A stretch of 31,539 bases of DNA, taken from contig JBGTIS010000015.1 of assembly GCA_041745535.1 (NCBI GenBank), positions 1-31,539 on the forward strand. The letters are read 5' to 3'. A model generated the notes under the pieces. The model was not told where the DNA came from. It saw only the letters and a program-made list of their open reading frames with translations, and did no database searches. The position numbers and the translations under genes were made by a program. Positions within the stretch are counted from its first letter, which is position 1. Every line of letters begins with the position of its first letter. This DNA comes from JBGTIS01 sp041745535. Lineage in GTDB: Bacteria; Bacteroidota; Bacteroidia; Cytophagales; Cyclobacteriaceae. This document shows, in pieces, positions 17,086-25,355 of this stretch.

Positions 17086-17093
17086 TACCTTTG
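17086..17093 (+). promoter_or_regulatory. TACCTTTG, candidate -7 box of the large glycosidase gene
   Basis: This matches the Bacteroidota -7 consensus TAnnTTTG exactly. Transcription would begin near 17099, giving a leader of about 25 bases to the ATG at 17124. That also argues against the upstream in-frame ATG at 17091, which overlaps the box. No TTTG -33 element is clear. Confidence 0.5.
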
Positions 17094-17123
17094 GTTATGC
17101 ACCACCGTTTACTCTGTTTCTCC

Positions 17124-19550
17124 ATGAAACTTCAGGCATTTCATCTTTACCGAATTATACTTCCTTTTACCCTACTGCTCTGGCAATGCCAGTCAAAAGT
17201 CAGCGACCTTCCCAATTTACAAACACAGGTTGCCGGTATAGAAAGTATTACGGGCAAGCCTGAATACCTGAATTCGTCTTTTGTAACCGCCGGCGACCGG
17301 CTTTATATGGTGGGGCACCAGAATGGGCAGTTTCCGGACCTGGGCTGGCATGTAACAGGTGAAATGGGAGGCATCTGGGACCATCCTATTAAACTGATGG
17401 ATGGATTTACCGCAGCCATCCGGTTGAACAACCAAACCTATTGTCTGGAAAAAGCCGATACCTTTATTAACTATCCCTTTGGTAACCAGCATATTTACAA
17501 CGCGAATGCTGCTGGCCTGAAGGTGGAGCGATTTCAGTTTGTGCCCGATGGTCAGGAAGCCGTTGTAGTAGCGTATACTTTTACCAATACCGAAGCGGAA
17601 GCAAAGGAAATCTCCTTTGATTTTAATGGCATGATAGACCTGCGCCCGGTTTGGCTGGGCGAACGAACCGGCCTGCACGATAGCGGCGATTATGCATTCA
17701 GCGATGCGGATTTACAAACCATAATTGCCAAAGACAGCCTCAATGAATGGTACGTAGTATTCGGCACTCCCCTGGCACCGGAAGCGTATCAGTTACAAGC
17801 TGCAACCTGCGTAACCGAACATATTGGGAAAGGGTGCAATGCTACATTGTCTTATAATCTAACCATTCCTCCAAATTCCTCTATAAGCCTGCCTTTTACC
17901 ATTGCGGGTTCTTACCATTCCCTGTCGGAGGCGAAAGAAACTTACCAAACGGTGAGTAAAGACCTTGCCCAGCTTTTGGAAAATAAAAAAGAAAGGTATG
18001 AAAGTCTGGTCCGACAAACTCAGTTGGATATTCCTGACCAACAGTTGGCTCAAACATTCCGGTGGCTAAAGTATAATACCGACTGGCTGATCCGGGATGT
18101 GCCGGAAACAGGCCGGGGTTTATCGGCTGGCATTCCAGATTATCCCTGGTGGTTTGGCGCCGACAGTGAATATGCCTTACAGGGCGCCCTTGCCATCGGT
18201 CGAACCGATCTGGTGTACAGCACCATTGATCTGCTCCATACCCTATCCGAAAAAACCAATGGAAATGGTCGTATACTCCATGAGGTTTCTACCAATGGCG
18301 CCGTATTTAATCCGGGTAATATTAACGAAACGCCCCAGTTCGCATCTTTAATCTGGACGGTATACCGGTGGACGGGCGATAAAGCCTTTCTGGAAAAATA
18401 TTATCCGACCATCAAAAAAGGGCTGGCCTGGCTGTTAGCAGAAAATGATGCGGATGGCAACCTGTTGCCCGATGGTTTTGGCATGATGGAAATTCATGGG
18501 TTGAATAGTGAAATGATTGATGTGGCCGTGTATACCCAGAAAGCCTTTGCCGATGCAGCCCAAATGGCAACCGCTTTAGGAGAAACCCGGGAGGCGGAAG
18601 GTTACCAGAAAATAGCAGACCAGTTGCGGATAAAAATCAACAAAGATTTTTGGGTGCCCGAGAGCAACTCTTACGCCGATTTTATTGGCACTACCAAGCA
18701 GGCCCTGCACCTGATTGACGACGCCATCATCAGAGCCGATACACTTGGTAAACCCTGGGCTGTAACAGAATTAAACGCCACTAAAAACAAAATTGAGACA
18801 TATCCTCCTAATCATAAACAAGGATTTGTGCTGCACCACAACTGGGTGGTGAATACCCCCATGGAAACCGGAATAGCAGACCCTGCAAAAGCAGAAAGCG
18901 CATTGGAAACTGGTCGGAATTTTGTAAATCCTTTCGGTATGTTTGTGACCGGAATCGACCGGGATGAAACAGCGGGTACAGACGACAGTTCCTTTGCGAA
19001 GGATAGAAAAATATTTTCTTATACCGGTGCGGTGATGACTCTGCCAACCGGGGTACAGGCCATTGCCGAAAATAATTATGACCACCCCGATCAGGCTTTG
19101 GATTACCTGCAAAGGCTGACCCGGTCGTTCAGTTATGCCTTTCCTGGTTCTATGTACGAAGTATCACCCGATTACGGCATGATTACACAAGCCTGGAACA
19201 TTTACAGTATTGCCGTACCCGTTGTGCGACAGTTTTTTGGTATTGATCCCATGGCACAGGATCGTACTATTTACATTCACCCCCAAATGCCATCTGACTG
19301 GGAGCAGGCTGCTGTCCAAAACGTAAAAATTGGCGACAATGCCTTGAGCTTGAAGTATCAGATGACCGGAAATACTACCACCCTCCTGATTAACCAAACT
19401 CAAGGTAACTGGAAAATAATCATAAGCTTTCCTGAAGGTAAATTCCAAAGCTGGACACTGAATGGTGCGGTGGCGCAACCAGAAACCAGTAGTAACCACC
19501 GTATGGTTGAAGTAAGTGGAAATGACATTTCTTTGGTACTTCGTGAATAA
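17124..19550 (+). CDS. Secreted six-hairpin glycosidase, often labelled glycogen debranching-like
   Basis: From ATG 17124 the product has 808 residues. It begins with a signal peptide (MKLQAFHLYRIILPFTLLLW then QCQ), possibly a lipoprotein, though the residue before the cysteine is a poor lipobox. An N-terminal beta-sandwich (to about residue 290) precedes an (alpha/alpha)6 barrel from about 300 to 730, with WWFGADSEYALQGALAIGRTD, RILHEVSTNGAVFNPGN, GFGMMEIHGLNSEMIDVAVYTQKA and a C-terminal beta-domain. This layout is that of the GH78/GH63/GH116-like group. Acidic residues in DSEYA and EIHGLNSEMID are candidate catalytic positions, but the family number cannot be fixed by eye. It may act on a rhamnose-, glucose- or mannose-type link. 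It converges on the broken alcohol dehydrogenase gene. Confidence 0.72.
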   Translation: MKLQAFHLYRIILPFTLLLWQCQSKVSDLPNLQTQVAGIESITGKPEYLNSSFVTAGDRLYMVGHQNGQFPDLGWHVTGEMGGIWDHPIKLMDGFTAAIRLNNQTYCLEKADTFINYPFGNQHIYNANAAGLKVERFQFVPDGQEAVVVAYTFTNTEAEAKEISFDFNGMIDLRPVWLGERTGLHDSGDYAFSDADLQTIIAKDSLNEWYVVFGTPLAPEAYQLQAATCVTEHIGKGCNATLSYNLTIPPNSSISLPFTIAGSYHSLSEAKETYQTVSKDLAQLLENKKERYESLVRQTQLDIPDQQLAQTFRWLKYNTDWLIRDVPETGRGLSAGIPDYPWWFGADSEYALQGALAIGRTDLVYSTIDLLHTLSEKTNGNGRILHEVSTNGAVFNPGNINETPQFASLIWTVYRWTGDKAFLEKYYPTIKKGLAWLLAENDADGNLLPDGFGMMEIHGLNSEMIDVAVYTQKAFADAAQMATALGETREAEGYQKIADQLRIKINKDFWVPESNSYADFIGTTKQALHLIDDAIIRADTLGKPWAVTELNATKNKIETYPPNHKQGFVLHHNWVVNTPMETGIADPAKAESALETGRNFVNPFGMFVTGIDRDETAGTDDSSFAKDRKIFSYTGAVMTLPTGVQAIAENNYDHPDQALDYLQRLTRSFSYAFPGSMYEVSPDYGMITQAWNIYSIAVPVVRQFFGIDPMAQDRTIYIHPQMPSDWEQAAVQNVKIGDNALSLKYQMTGNTTTLLINQTQGNWKIIISFPEGKFQSWTLNGAVAQPETSSNHRMVEVSGNDISLVLRE

Positions 19551-19652
19551 GGGTTTATTATTTTGTAACCATATAATCCAGCAAAAGACATAAAAAACAA
19601 AGATCCCATAGTACAGGAGCTTTGTTCGATTCAGCAATAAGATCGTTTTGGT

Positions 19653-20312
19653 TTAAGGTTGCAACACCACTTTCACACAATTCTCTTTTTTCTCATTAAA
19701 TACCTTATAGCCATGTGCTGCTTCACTCAGGGGTAAACGGTGCGTAATGATGTCGTTTAGTGTTACCTTGTCCTGCTTTACATATTCAATCAGTTCGTCA
19801 ATATAGGTCAGGAATAATACCTGTTCGTCTTTCAGGTTATCAGGTACTTTACGGGGACCAAAATCAGCGTAAGGCACACGTACATATTCGGCCTGCCCCC
19901 CATCGTATCCACCGTAGAGGCTCGTATAACCAAAAAGCGCTCCACCTTTTCCTTTGGTCATATCGCCTTCGGGGCCATAAAACTCAGGATTGGAATTCTC
20001 GCATTGTGTAGGCAGATGGGCCTGCTGGCAGAAGTAACAATGTCCGCAACCGATCGGAAAGGGAACCACTACCCGATCACCTTTTTTCAGATTACTGACG
20101 GCCCCTCCGGTTTCCTCCACAATGCCCATAAACTCATGGCCTACCACAAATTTCTGTTTATCGGGAATTAGTCCATTATAAATATGCAGATCAGACCCGC
20201 AAATGGCGGTGGCGGTAACCCTGATAATAGCATCTCTGGCTTCTTTGATTTCCGGATCAGGCACCGTATCCACGCTTACGTGCTTGGGCCCATGATAAAC
20301 AAGTGCTTTCAT
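19653..20312 (-). pseudogene. Zinc-dependent alcohol/formaldehyde dehydrogenase with its NAD-binding domain deleted
   Basis: The 219-codon frame reads as a medium-chain dehydrogenase of the formaldehyde dehydrogenase-like group, normally about 385 residues. Residues 1-168 are the catalytic GroES-like part: C38 and H59-E60 of the catalytic zinc site and C89, C92, C95 and C104 of the structural zinc. At about residue 169 (base about 19806) the frame jumps from DEQVLFLT to YIDELIEYVKQDKV, which is the C-terminal segment (DIITHRLPLSEAAHGY, CVKVV end). The roughly 165 residues that form the Rossmann fold, including the third zinc ligand, are missing, in frame. The product cannot bind NAD and should be inactive as a dehydrogenase. 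It could still be expressed as a short protein. Confidence 0.8.
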
Positions 20313-20536
20313 AAGTTAAAAAAGTTTAGGTTGATAGTTAAAAAAATTATTGCTTAGATAACAGCGGCAGTATCGTGAATGTTTTGAAAAATCAATTGGA
20401 CATGAAAATAAAATGATCAATACCGAATAAAGGATAAATGGAGAAAGCCTTTGGAAAAGCAAATGAAATAGAAAGCCTAATCACTAAGGCTATATGAACA
20501 AAAGAGTAACTTCTAATTCTGGAAAGGGCAAAATAA

Positions 20537-20859
20537 TTATTCCACCACCACTATAACAAAAGCACTATTTAATACTTTTCCGCTTCGTTTCATTTGTATC
20601 CAGATTCTATAGTCGCCAAGGGTGGGGAAACATATGAAAGAGTAACCACACTGTATACGGGATGGGCTTCCTTTTGATTGCCTGTACCATGGACCATTCC
20701 CTGCATCAAAATCGCCAGATGGGGCGGAGAGAAAAATCCGTCGCGACCAATACTCATGTGCCACGAAATGTCCCAGATCAGGCCAATAATAATGCTGAGT
20801 GAGGCACCCACGGTGGCGACCACAAACAAAGGTATGTTGGCTGAATAAAGATTTTTCAT
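20537..20859 (-). pseudogene. Membrane protein reduced to its N- and C-terminal ends, frameshifted
   Basis: From ATG 20859 the first about 53 codons encode a membrane segment and the phrase GLIWDISWHMSIGRD followed by FFSPPHLAI, resembling the start of a long Bacteroidota membrane protein with many helices. After about codon 55 the wording changes, and by base about 20630 the sensible frame is one base off: FPTLGDYRIWIQMKRSGKVL to the TAA at 20537-20539, a beta-type tail common in exported copper/heme-handling proteins. Adding one T in the run before CCCC (near 20628-20632) restores the frame. I infer a large internal deletion plus a one-base loss. Family identity is uncertain. Confidence 0.6.
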
Positions 20860-20949
20860 CAACTTTATTAGAATTGAGGGTTAAGGGTTCCTACCTTTAA
20901 TTTAATAAAAATCTCGGAATGTTTTCTGGTTAACGGTGAAGAATCAATC

Positions 20950-21357
20950 ATGATAAAGCGGATAAACTTTACACTGGCAGTACATACAATGCTTGCCATC
21001 ACAGTTTGTATTTCCATCTTTCATTTGCTCGTACTCAGCGGAATGGTGCCTTACGACATCGTTTGGGGCGGCAGGCTGAAGAATGAAACGCAAATGTACC
21101 GGTTTGAAATCGTCTCCCTTTCCATCAACCTGCTGTTATTGGCCGTAACCCTGATAAAGGCCGGTTACTTAAAATCCAGGATTTCTCGCCGCATTATCAA
21201 TAGTTTTTTGTGGATCTTCGCTGTTTTGTTTACGTTGAACACCTTAGGAAATTTAATGTCAGCGAACATCTTCGAAACTATTATATTTACTCCCCTCACG
21301 CTTTTAAGCGCCCTGTGCTGTGCCAGAATGGTGATGGAAAAGCCGGACAGGCCATAG
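20950..21357 (+). CDS. Four-helix membrane protein, conserved in Bacteroidota, function unknown
   Basis: The 135-residue product has four predicted membrane helices (about 8-30, 52-71, 82-103 and 105-125) with short loops. The loop phrase VPYDIVWGGRLKNETQMYRFE between helices 1 and 2 is recognisable from uncharacterised proteins of the phylum. No catalytic or binding motif is seen. It stands alone on the plus strand between decayed minus-strand genes, and appears intact with a full length for its group. Confidence 0.7.
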   Translation: MIKRINFTLAVHTMLAITVCISIFHLLVLSGMVPYDIVWGGRLKNETQMYRFEIVSLSINLLLLAVTLIKAGYLKSRISRRIINSFLWIFAVLFTLNTLGNLMSANIFETIIFTPLTLLSALCCARMVMEKPDRP

Positions 21358-21365
21358 CCAAACCG

Positions 21366-21690
21366 TTATGCGTTGTCAACCGTGATCTTATAGGTGGGGT
21401 CTTCCAGCACGTTCACTTCAATAATTTCCTCGGCATTCCGCAACAATCTTTTGCAATCGGAGCTCAGGTGTTTCAAATGCACTTACCTACCTTCAGGTAG
21501 CGTTCCGTTATTTTATTCAGCGCTTCGATGGCCGACATATCCGCCACCCGGCTTTCGGCAAAGTCGATAATTACTTCATCAGGGTCGTTCAGCACATCAA
21601 ACTTTTCGTTGAAAGCCGTTACCGAACCGAAAAACAAAGGCCCGTAAATTTCATAATGCTTTACACCCTTTTGCCAACCTGGCGCCAGAG
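21366..21690 (-). pseudogene. Remnant of a SulP anion transporter: frameshifted STAS domain
   Basis: On the minus strand, the frame beginning near 21690 reads GVKHYEIYGPLFFGSVTAFN, then DPDEVIIDFAESRVADMSAI and NKITERYLKVGK, a classic SulP C-terminal STAS domain. At about 21480 the frame slips (one- or four-base loss), and the next frame continues HLKHLSSDCKRLLRNAEE to IIEVNVLEDPTYKITVDNA and TAA at 21366-21368. The membrane part, about 400 residues, is absent: upstream of GVKHYE no transporter helices follow before the glycosyltransferase gene. The sulphate or bicarbonate transporter is therefore lost here. Confidence 0.75.
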
Positions 21691-21755
21691 ATACGCAATA
21701 AGTAGCGGTGCATTATGCTGAAGGGCAGGCCGGCTGACAGTCAGTGTAACTTATA

Positions 21756-23291
21756 CTAATTGACCCCACTTAACGATTTGGTGTTCTTATGGTCAGTGGA
21801 ATCATGTTCTAACGGCCGTTTTTTATTGGTATCAATCAGATAAATGCTGCTGCCCTCATATTTTTTAAAATCAATTAACTGAGCGCCCTGTGACAACAGA
21901 AAATTTACTATATAATTCTCTTCATTCTCTGTGGAATTGAAAGCATAAACATGGGAAAATAACAGCCAGACTTTTCCCGAAAGATTTGAAAGTTCTGAAC
22001 GATAATTATGTTTATTTGAACGATGTTCTTTTCCAATTATTACCGAATTATTGTTCGATACCACCCCTGTTGATTTATAAAACTCATACTCGAAATTAGA
22101 AGAGTAATATACATACAACTTCTCATTGCTTTTAATATTTTTTTCCAAATAGGTTAAACTATTTCTGACTTCTTGTCTTTCAAAAGGAAATTCATTTAAT
22201 AAGGGAACTGATAAACCAAGTATCGGAATGGCAAACACAGTTACTGGTAAGGCAGTAATATATTGTTTTGTGAATCCATAAAAATGGTAGGCGCCCATGG
22301 CAATTAAAAAAAGAAAATAAGGTGACAGATAGAGTATTAATCTGCTGTTAAAAGGATATAATTTTAGGGCTGATAGCATCAGGTGACAGGCCACAGGAAA
22401 GAGTATTAAAAACAAATTAGCATATTTTTTTCCTTTCAGCCATATTGCAACAGCACTCAACGTTAATATCAAAGGAAGTATCCAAAATTTATCAAATCCG
22501 AGTACTACTCTGTAAAATCCATAAAACTTTTTATACAAAAACAGATAAAATTCTTTGGAGAAAGGGTTCATTGGCAAAAAGGCATGATCCCAGTAAAGTA
22601 ACATCATGTTTTTGGTTGGATGGTTATGAATAAATGCTATGTAATACAATAAAAAGGTAATTAGCCAGCAGCCAAATACCAATAGCAGGCGATAGTTTTT
22701 GTTTTTGTATACTTCCGTAAATAGTAGGTAAAAACCACATACAAAAAGTATAACAACAGCGATGTTGGAAAAGAAAAGCGCAATACATCCTAGGCATGCA
22801 TAAAGGCATACAGATCGGTTTTTGTTTGGATTAAATGATAATGTAGCATACATACATCCTACCGCTACCAGCACGTCGGTCATATATTGTTTTGCTTCAG
22901 AAGCGTAGTACAACAGATTTATGTTTAAACAAAATAAAGAAACTCCGATAAGCGCGATTAATTTGCTATGCGTCATTTTTACTATGAGTAGGTAAAACAG
23001 AGGTATACATATTAAAAAATTTAATAAAGGAAAAATTCTCATTGCGAACTCATTTTTGCCTAATAGAATTACAAAAAACTTTTCGGCAAAAAGAAATCCG
23101 ATGGGAGCAACCTGGTCAAAATCCAAGGGCTGTAGAAGTTCCGCGAAATCTTTATTCAGAATATTGATAGAAAGCATAGCTTCGTCAAACCATAAACTTC
23201 GGTTGAATAAATATTGATAAACAGCTAGTAAAACACCTATGGAAATGGTAAAATGAAAGATTATTAAGTTTTGTAATTTGATCTTCTTCAT
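21756..23291 (-). CDS. GT39-like membrane glycosyltransferase (ArnT/PMT type)
   Basis: Starting at ATG 23291 (an upstream in-frame ATG at 23315 adds only 8 residues), the product has about 511 residues with roughly ten to twelve membrane helices. The first periplasmic loop contains RSLWFDEAMLS, with the acidic pair typical of the GT-C fold glycosyltransferases that use polyprenyl-phosphate sugars. A soluble C-terminal domain of about 120 residues follows (QEVRNSLTYLEKNIKSNEKLYVYYSS). The gene is markedly more AT-rich than the neighbours and lies in a long AT-rich stretch, suggesting foreign origin. The last about 20 residues (after LIDTNKKRPLE) are not typical and may come from the junction with the SulP remnant. 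The substrate is unknown; it likely modifies a surface glycan or lipid. Confidence 0.72.
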   Translation of the reverse strand: MKKIKLQNLIIFHFTISIGVLLAVYQYLFNRSLWFDEAMLSINILNKDFAELLQPLDFDQVAPIGFLFAEKFFVILLGKNEFAMRIFPLLNFLICIPLFYLLIVKMTHSKLIALIGVSLFCLNINLLYYASEAKQYMTDVLVAVGCMYATLSFNPNKNRSVCLYACLGCIALFFSNIAVVILFVCGFYLLFTEVYKNKNYRLLLVFGCWLITFLLYYIAFIHNHPTKNMMLLYWDHAFLPMNPFSKEFYLFLYKKFYGFYRVVLGFDKFWILPLILTLSAVAIWLKGKKYANLFLILFPVACHLMLSALKLYPFNSRLILYLSPYFLFLIAMGAYHFYGFTKQYITALPVTVFAIPILGLSVPLLNEFPFERQEVRNSLTYLEKNIKSNEKLYVYYSSNFEYEFYKSTGVVSNNNSVIIGKEHRSNKHNYRSELSNLSGKVWLLFSHVYAFNSTENEENYIVNFLLSQGAQLIDFKKYEGSSIYLIDTNKKRPLEHDSTDHKNTKSLSGVN

Positions 23292-23918
23292 GCGTTTATA
23301 ATTTTTTTGACACAAAAATTTAACCTCTGAATCTTTCTCAGGTAAGCGTTTCTAAAGTAATTTCAAAACAAAATGAATGAACAGATAGGACCATTCTGTT
23401 CAGGCCTAACTAACGGTTATACTGAAGTTAAACAATTGATAACTTAGTGAAACTGGTTAGGAATGATGCGTTATAAAAAGAAGAGTGATTTTTTCATAGC
23501 GATTTATGGTTTGGTATGGTATGTAAGAGCTTATTATCCGTATTACGGACAACAAAATCATTTATAATATTTTAATATGGCGAATCCTATAAATAATAAT
23601 ATAATATTAATAACAAATATAGAATATGAGAAATTAAGTAACAATATTTTCTTAATTATTTTTACTTAAAAATTTATTTCTCTAAAATATAATAATGAAA
23701 AATACTTAGATTGCTCAAAATAAGAAAATATTCTGCGCTACGCTCAAACAGATAGGATTTTCAATCAGGTTTTGACCATACACCAAGAACTATGTCCTCA
23801 GTTTGTATAATATAGCGTTACTTCTATATTGTCAAAAGCCATAAGCGCATCAAAATAATGTTGAAACGGTTGGCTTATGTTTTTTTAATTTCCCTTTAAA
23901 TGAATAATTTTGCGGATT
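23292..23918. other. Very AT-rich intergenic region
   Basis: About 620 bases lie upstream of both the glycosyltransferase gene (minus) and mtaB (plus). No plausible gene is seen. A near-perfect palindrome TCCGTA-T-TACGGA at 23537-23549 stands out and could be a regulator site. The central part (23560-23700) is almost pure A/T. Confidence 0.5.
23905..23912 (+). promoter_or_regulatory. TAATTTTG, candidate -7 box of mtaB
   Basis: This is an exact match to TAnnTTTG, ending 7 bases before the ATG at 23919. If used, transcription would start at or next to the A of the start codon, so the mRNA would be leaderless. No -33 element is clear. Confidence 0.35.
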
Positions 23919-25253
23919 ATGCAAATAAACCCATCAAAATCAGTAGCTTTTTACACATTGGGCTGTAAGCTGAACTTTTCAGAAACCTCTGCCATTGGCC
24001 GGATGTTCGAACAAAAGGGGTATCAGAAAGTTGGTTTTCATGAACCAGCCGATATTTATATTATCAATACTTGCTCGGTAACAGATAATGCGGATAAAAA
24101 ATGCGGGAAAGTGGTACGAGAGGCTTTGAAAACTTCGCCGGAAGCTTTTATCTGTATCATTGGTTGTTATGCGCAGCTAAAACCAAAAGAAATAGCAGAA
24201 ATTCCGGGTGTGGATGCGGTGCTTGGCGCTGCGGAAAAATTCCGATTGATTGAGTTGCTCGATGGATTCAACAAAAAAAAAGAGCCTTATATATTCGCGT
24301 CTGACATCAACGCGGCGCATACGTTCAACAACGCCTATTCGATGGGCGACCGCACCCGTACATTTCTGAAAGTACAGGACGGATGCGACTACCACTGTAC
24401 TTTTTGTACGATTCCTCTGGCCCGGGGCAAAAGCCGCGGCAGCTCTGTGGTTGAAATTTTGAATGCTGCCCATGAAATTGCCCGTACCGATGTAAAGGAA
24501 GTGGTGCTTACCGGAGTAAATATCGGCGATTTTGGTATTGAAGAAGGGAAACGCAAATACAGGTTTCTGGATCTGGTACAGGAACTAGACGCGGTGGAAG
24601 GATTAAATCGTATTCGAATTTCTTCTATTGAACCCAATTTGCTGAACAACGAAATTATCGCGTTTGTAGCTCAGTCTAAACGTTTTGTTCCGCATTTTCA
24701 TATTCCATTACAGTCGGGAAGCAATAAAATTTTGCGACAGATGCGCCGTCGTTATATGCGGGAACTGTACGTAGACCGGGTAGAGAAAATTAAGCATCTG
24801 ATGCCCAATGCCTGTATTGGGGTAGATGTGATTGTAGGTTTTCCTGGTGAAACCGAAGAAGATTTTCTGGATACCTACCGGTTTCTGAACGAATTGCCTG
24901 TGTCGTATTTGCATGTGTTTACCTACTCCGAAAGGACCAACACGCCAGCTGCCGAAATGGAAGGAGCAGTGCCCATGAAAGACCGAAGCAAGCGATCGAA
25001 AATGCTGCGAACCCTTTCTGAAAAGAAAAAGAGGCGGTTCTACGAGGAAAACATAGGACAAACAGCCGTGGTTTTGTTTGAAGAAGATGTAACCAACGGA
25101 CAAATGCATGGTTTTACAGAAAACTATGTGCGGGTAACCGCTGCCTATGATCCATTGCTGATCAACGAACTAAAGGAAGTACAGCTCACAGGAATTGACG
25201 ACCAGGGATTGATGCAGGCAGCGGAATTAACCCCTACTTTTGTAACGCGTTAA
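23919..25253 (+). CDS. mtaB: tRNA t6A37 methylthiotransferase MtaB
   Basis: From ATG 23919 the product has 444 residues; an in-frame TTG 9 bases upstream is unlikely. It is a radical-SAM methylthiotransferase that converts t6A37 to ms2t6A37 in tRNAs reading ANN codons. The N-terminal UPF0004 domain has the three cluster cysteines C16 (GCKLN), C52 (NTCSVTD) and C83 (IGCYAQ). The radical SAM motif is C156-x3-C160-x2-C163. HFHIPLQSGSNKILRQMRRRY and DVIVGFPGETEEDF are hallmark phrases. The C-terminal TRAM-like domain is present (GQTAVVLFEE). The eukaryotic-type bacterial group MtaB lacks a long insertion, as here. It is followed by a broken secreted-protein gene. Confidence 0.92.
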   Translation: MQINPSKSVAFYTLGCKLNFSETSAIGRMFEQKGYQKVGFHEPADIYIINTCSVTDNADKKCGKVVREALKTSPEAFICIIGCYAQLKPKEIAEIPGVDAVLGAAEKFRLIELLDGFNKKKEPYIFASDINAAHTFNNAYSMGDRTRTFLKVQDGCDYHCTFCTIPLARGKSRGSSVVEILNAAHEIARTDVKEVVLTGVNIGDFGIEEGKRKYRFLDLVQELDAVEGLNRIRISSIEPNLLNNEIIAFVAQSKRFVPHFHIPLQSGSNKILRQMRRRYMRELYVDRVEKIKHLMPNACIGVDVIVGFPGETEEDFLDTYRFLNELPVSYLHVFTYSERTNTPAAEMEGAVPMKDRSKRSKMLRTLSEKKKRRFYEENIGQTAVVLFEEDVTNGQMHGFTENYVRVTAAYDPLLINELKEVQLTGIDDQGLMQAAELTPTFVTR

Positions 25254-25355
25254 AGTTAAGTTTGAAGTTTTGCTACGGCTTCTGAAAATATGTTTTAACC
25301 TTTTCTCCACATTCTTTTTGGCTGTTCCAAGGCTCCATGTAAAACAGACTGCAAA

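Noticed and set aside
17091..17123. Earlier start of the large glycosidase at ATG 17091
   Set aside because: It would overlap the TACCTTTG promoter box, and the signal peptide starts naturally at 17124.
19591..19628. Hairpin AACAAAG...CTTTGTT as a terminator between the glycosidase and the dehydrogenase remnant
   Set aside because: Stem is short with a mismatch and no T-tract on either strand.
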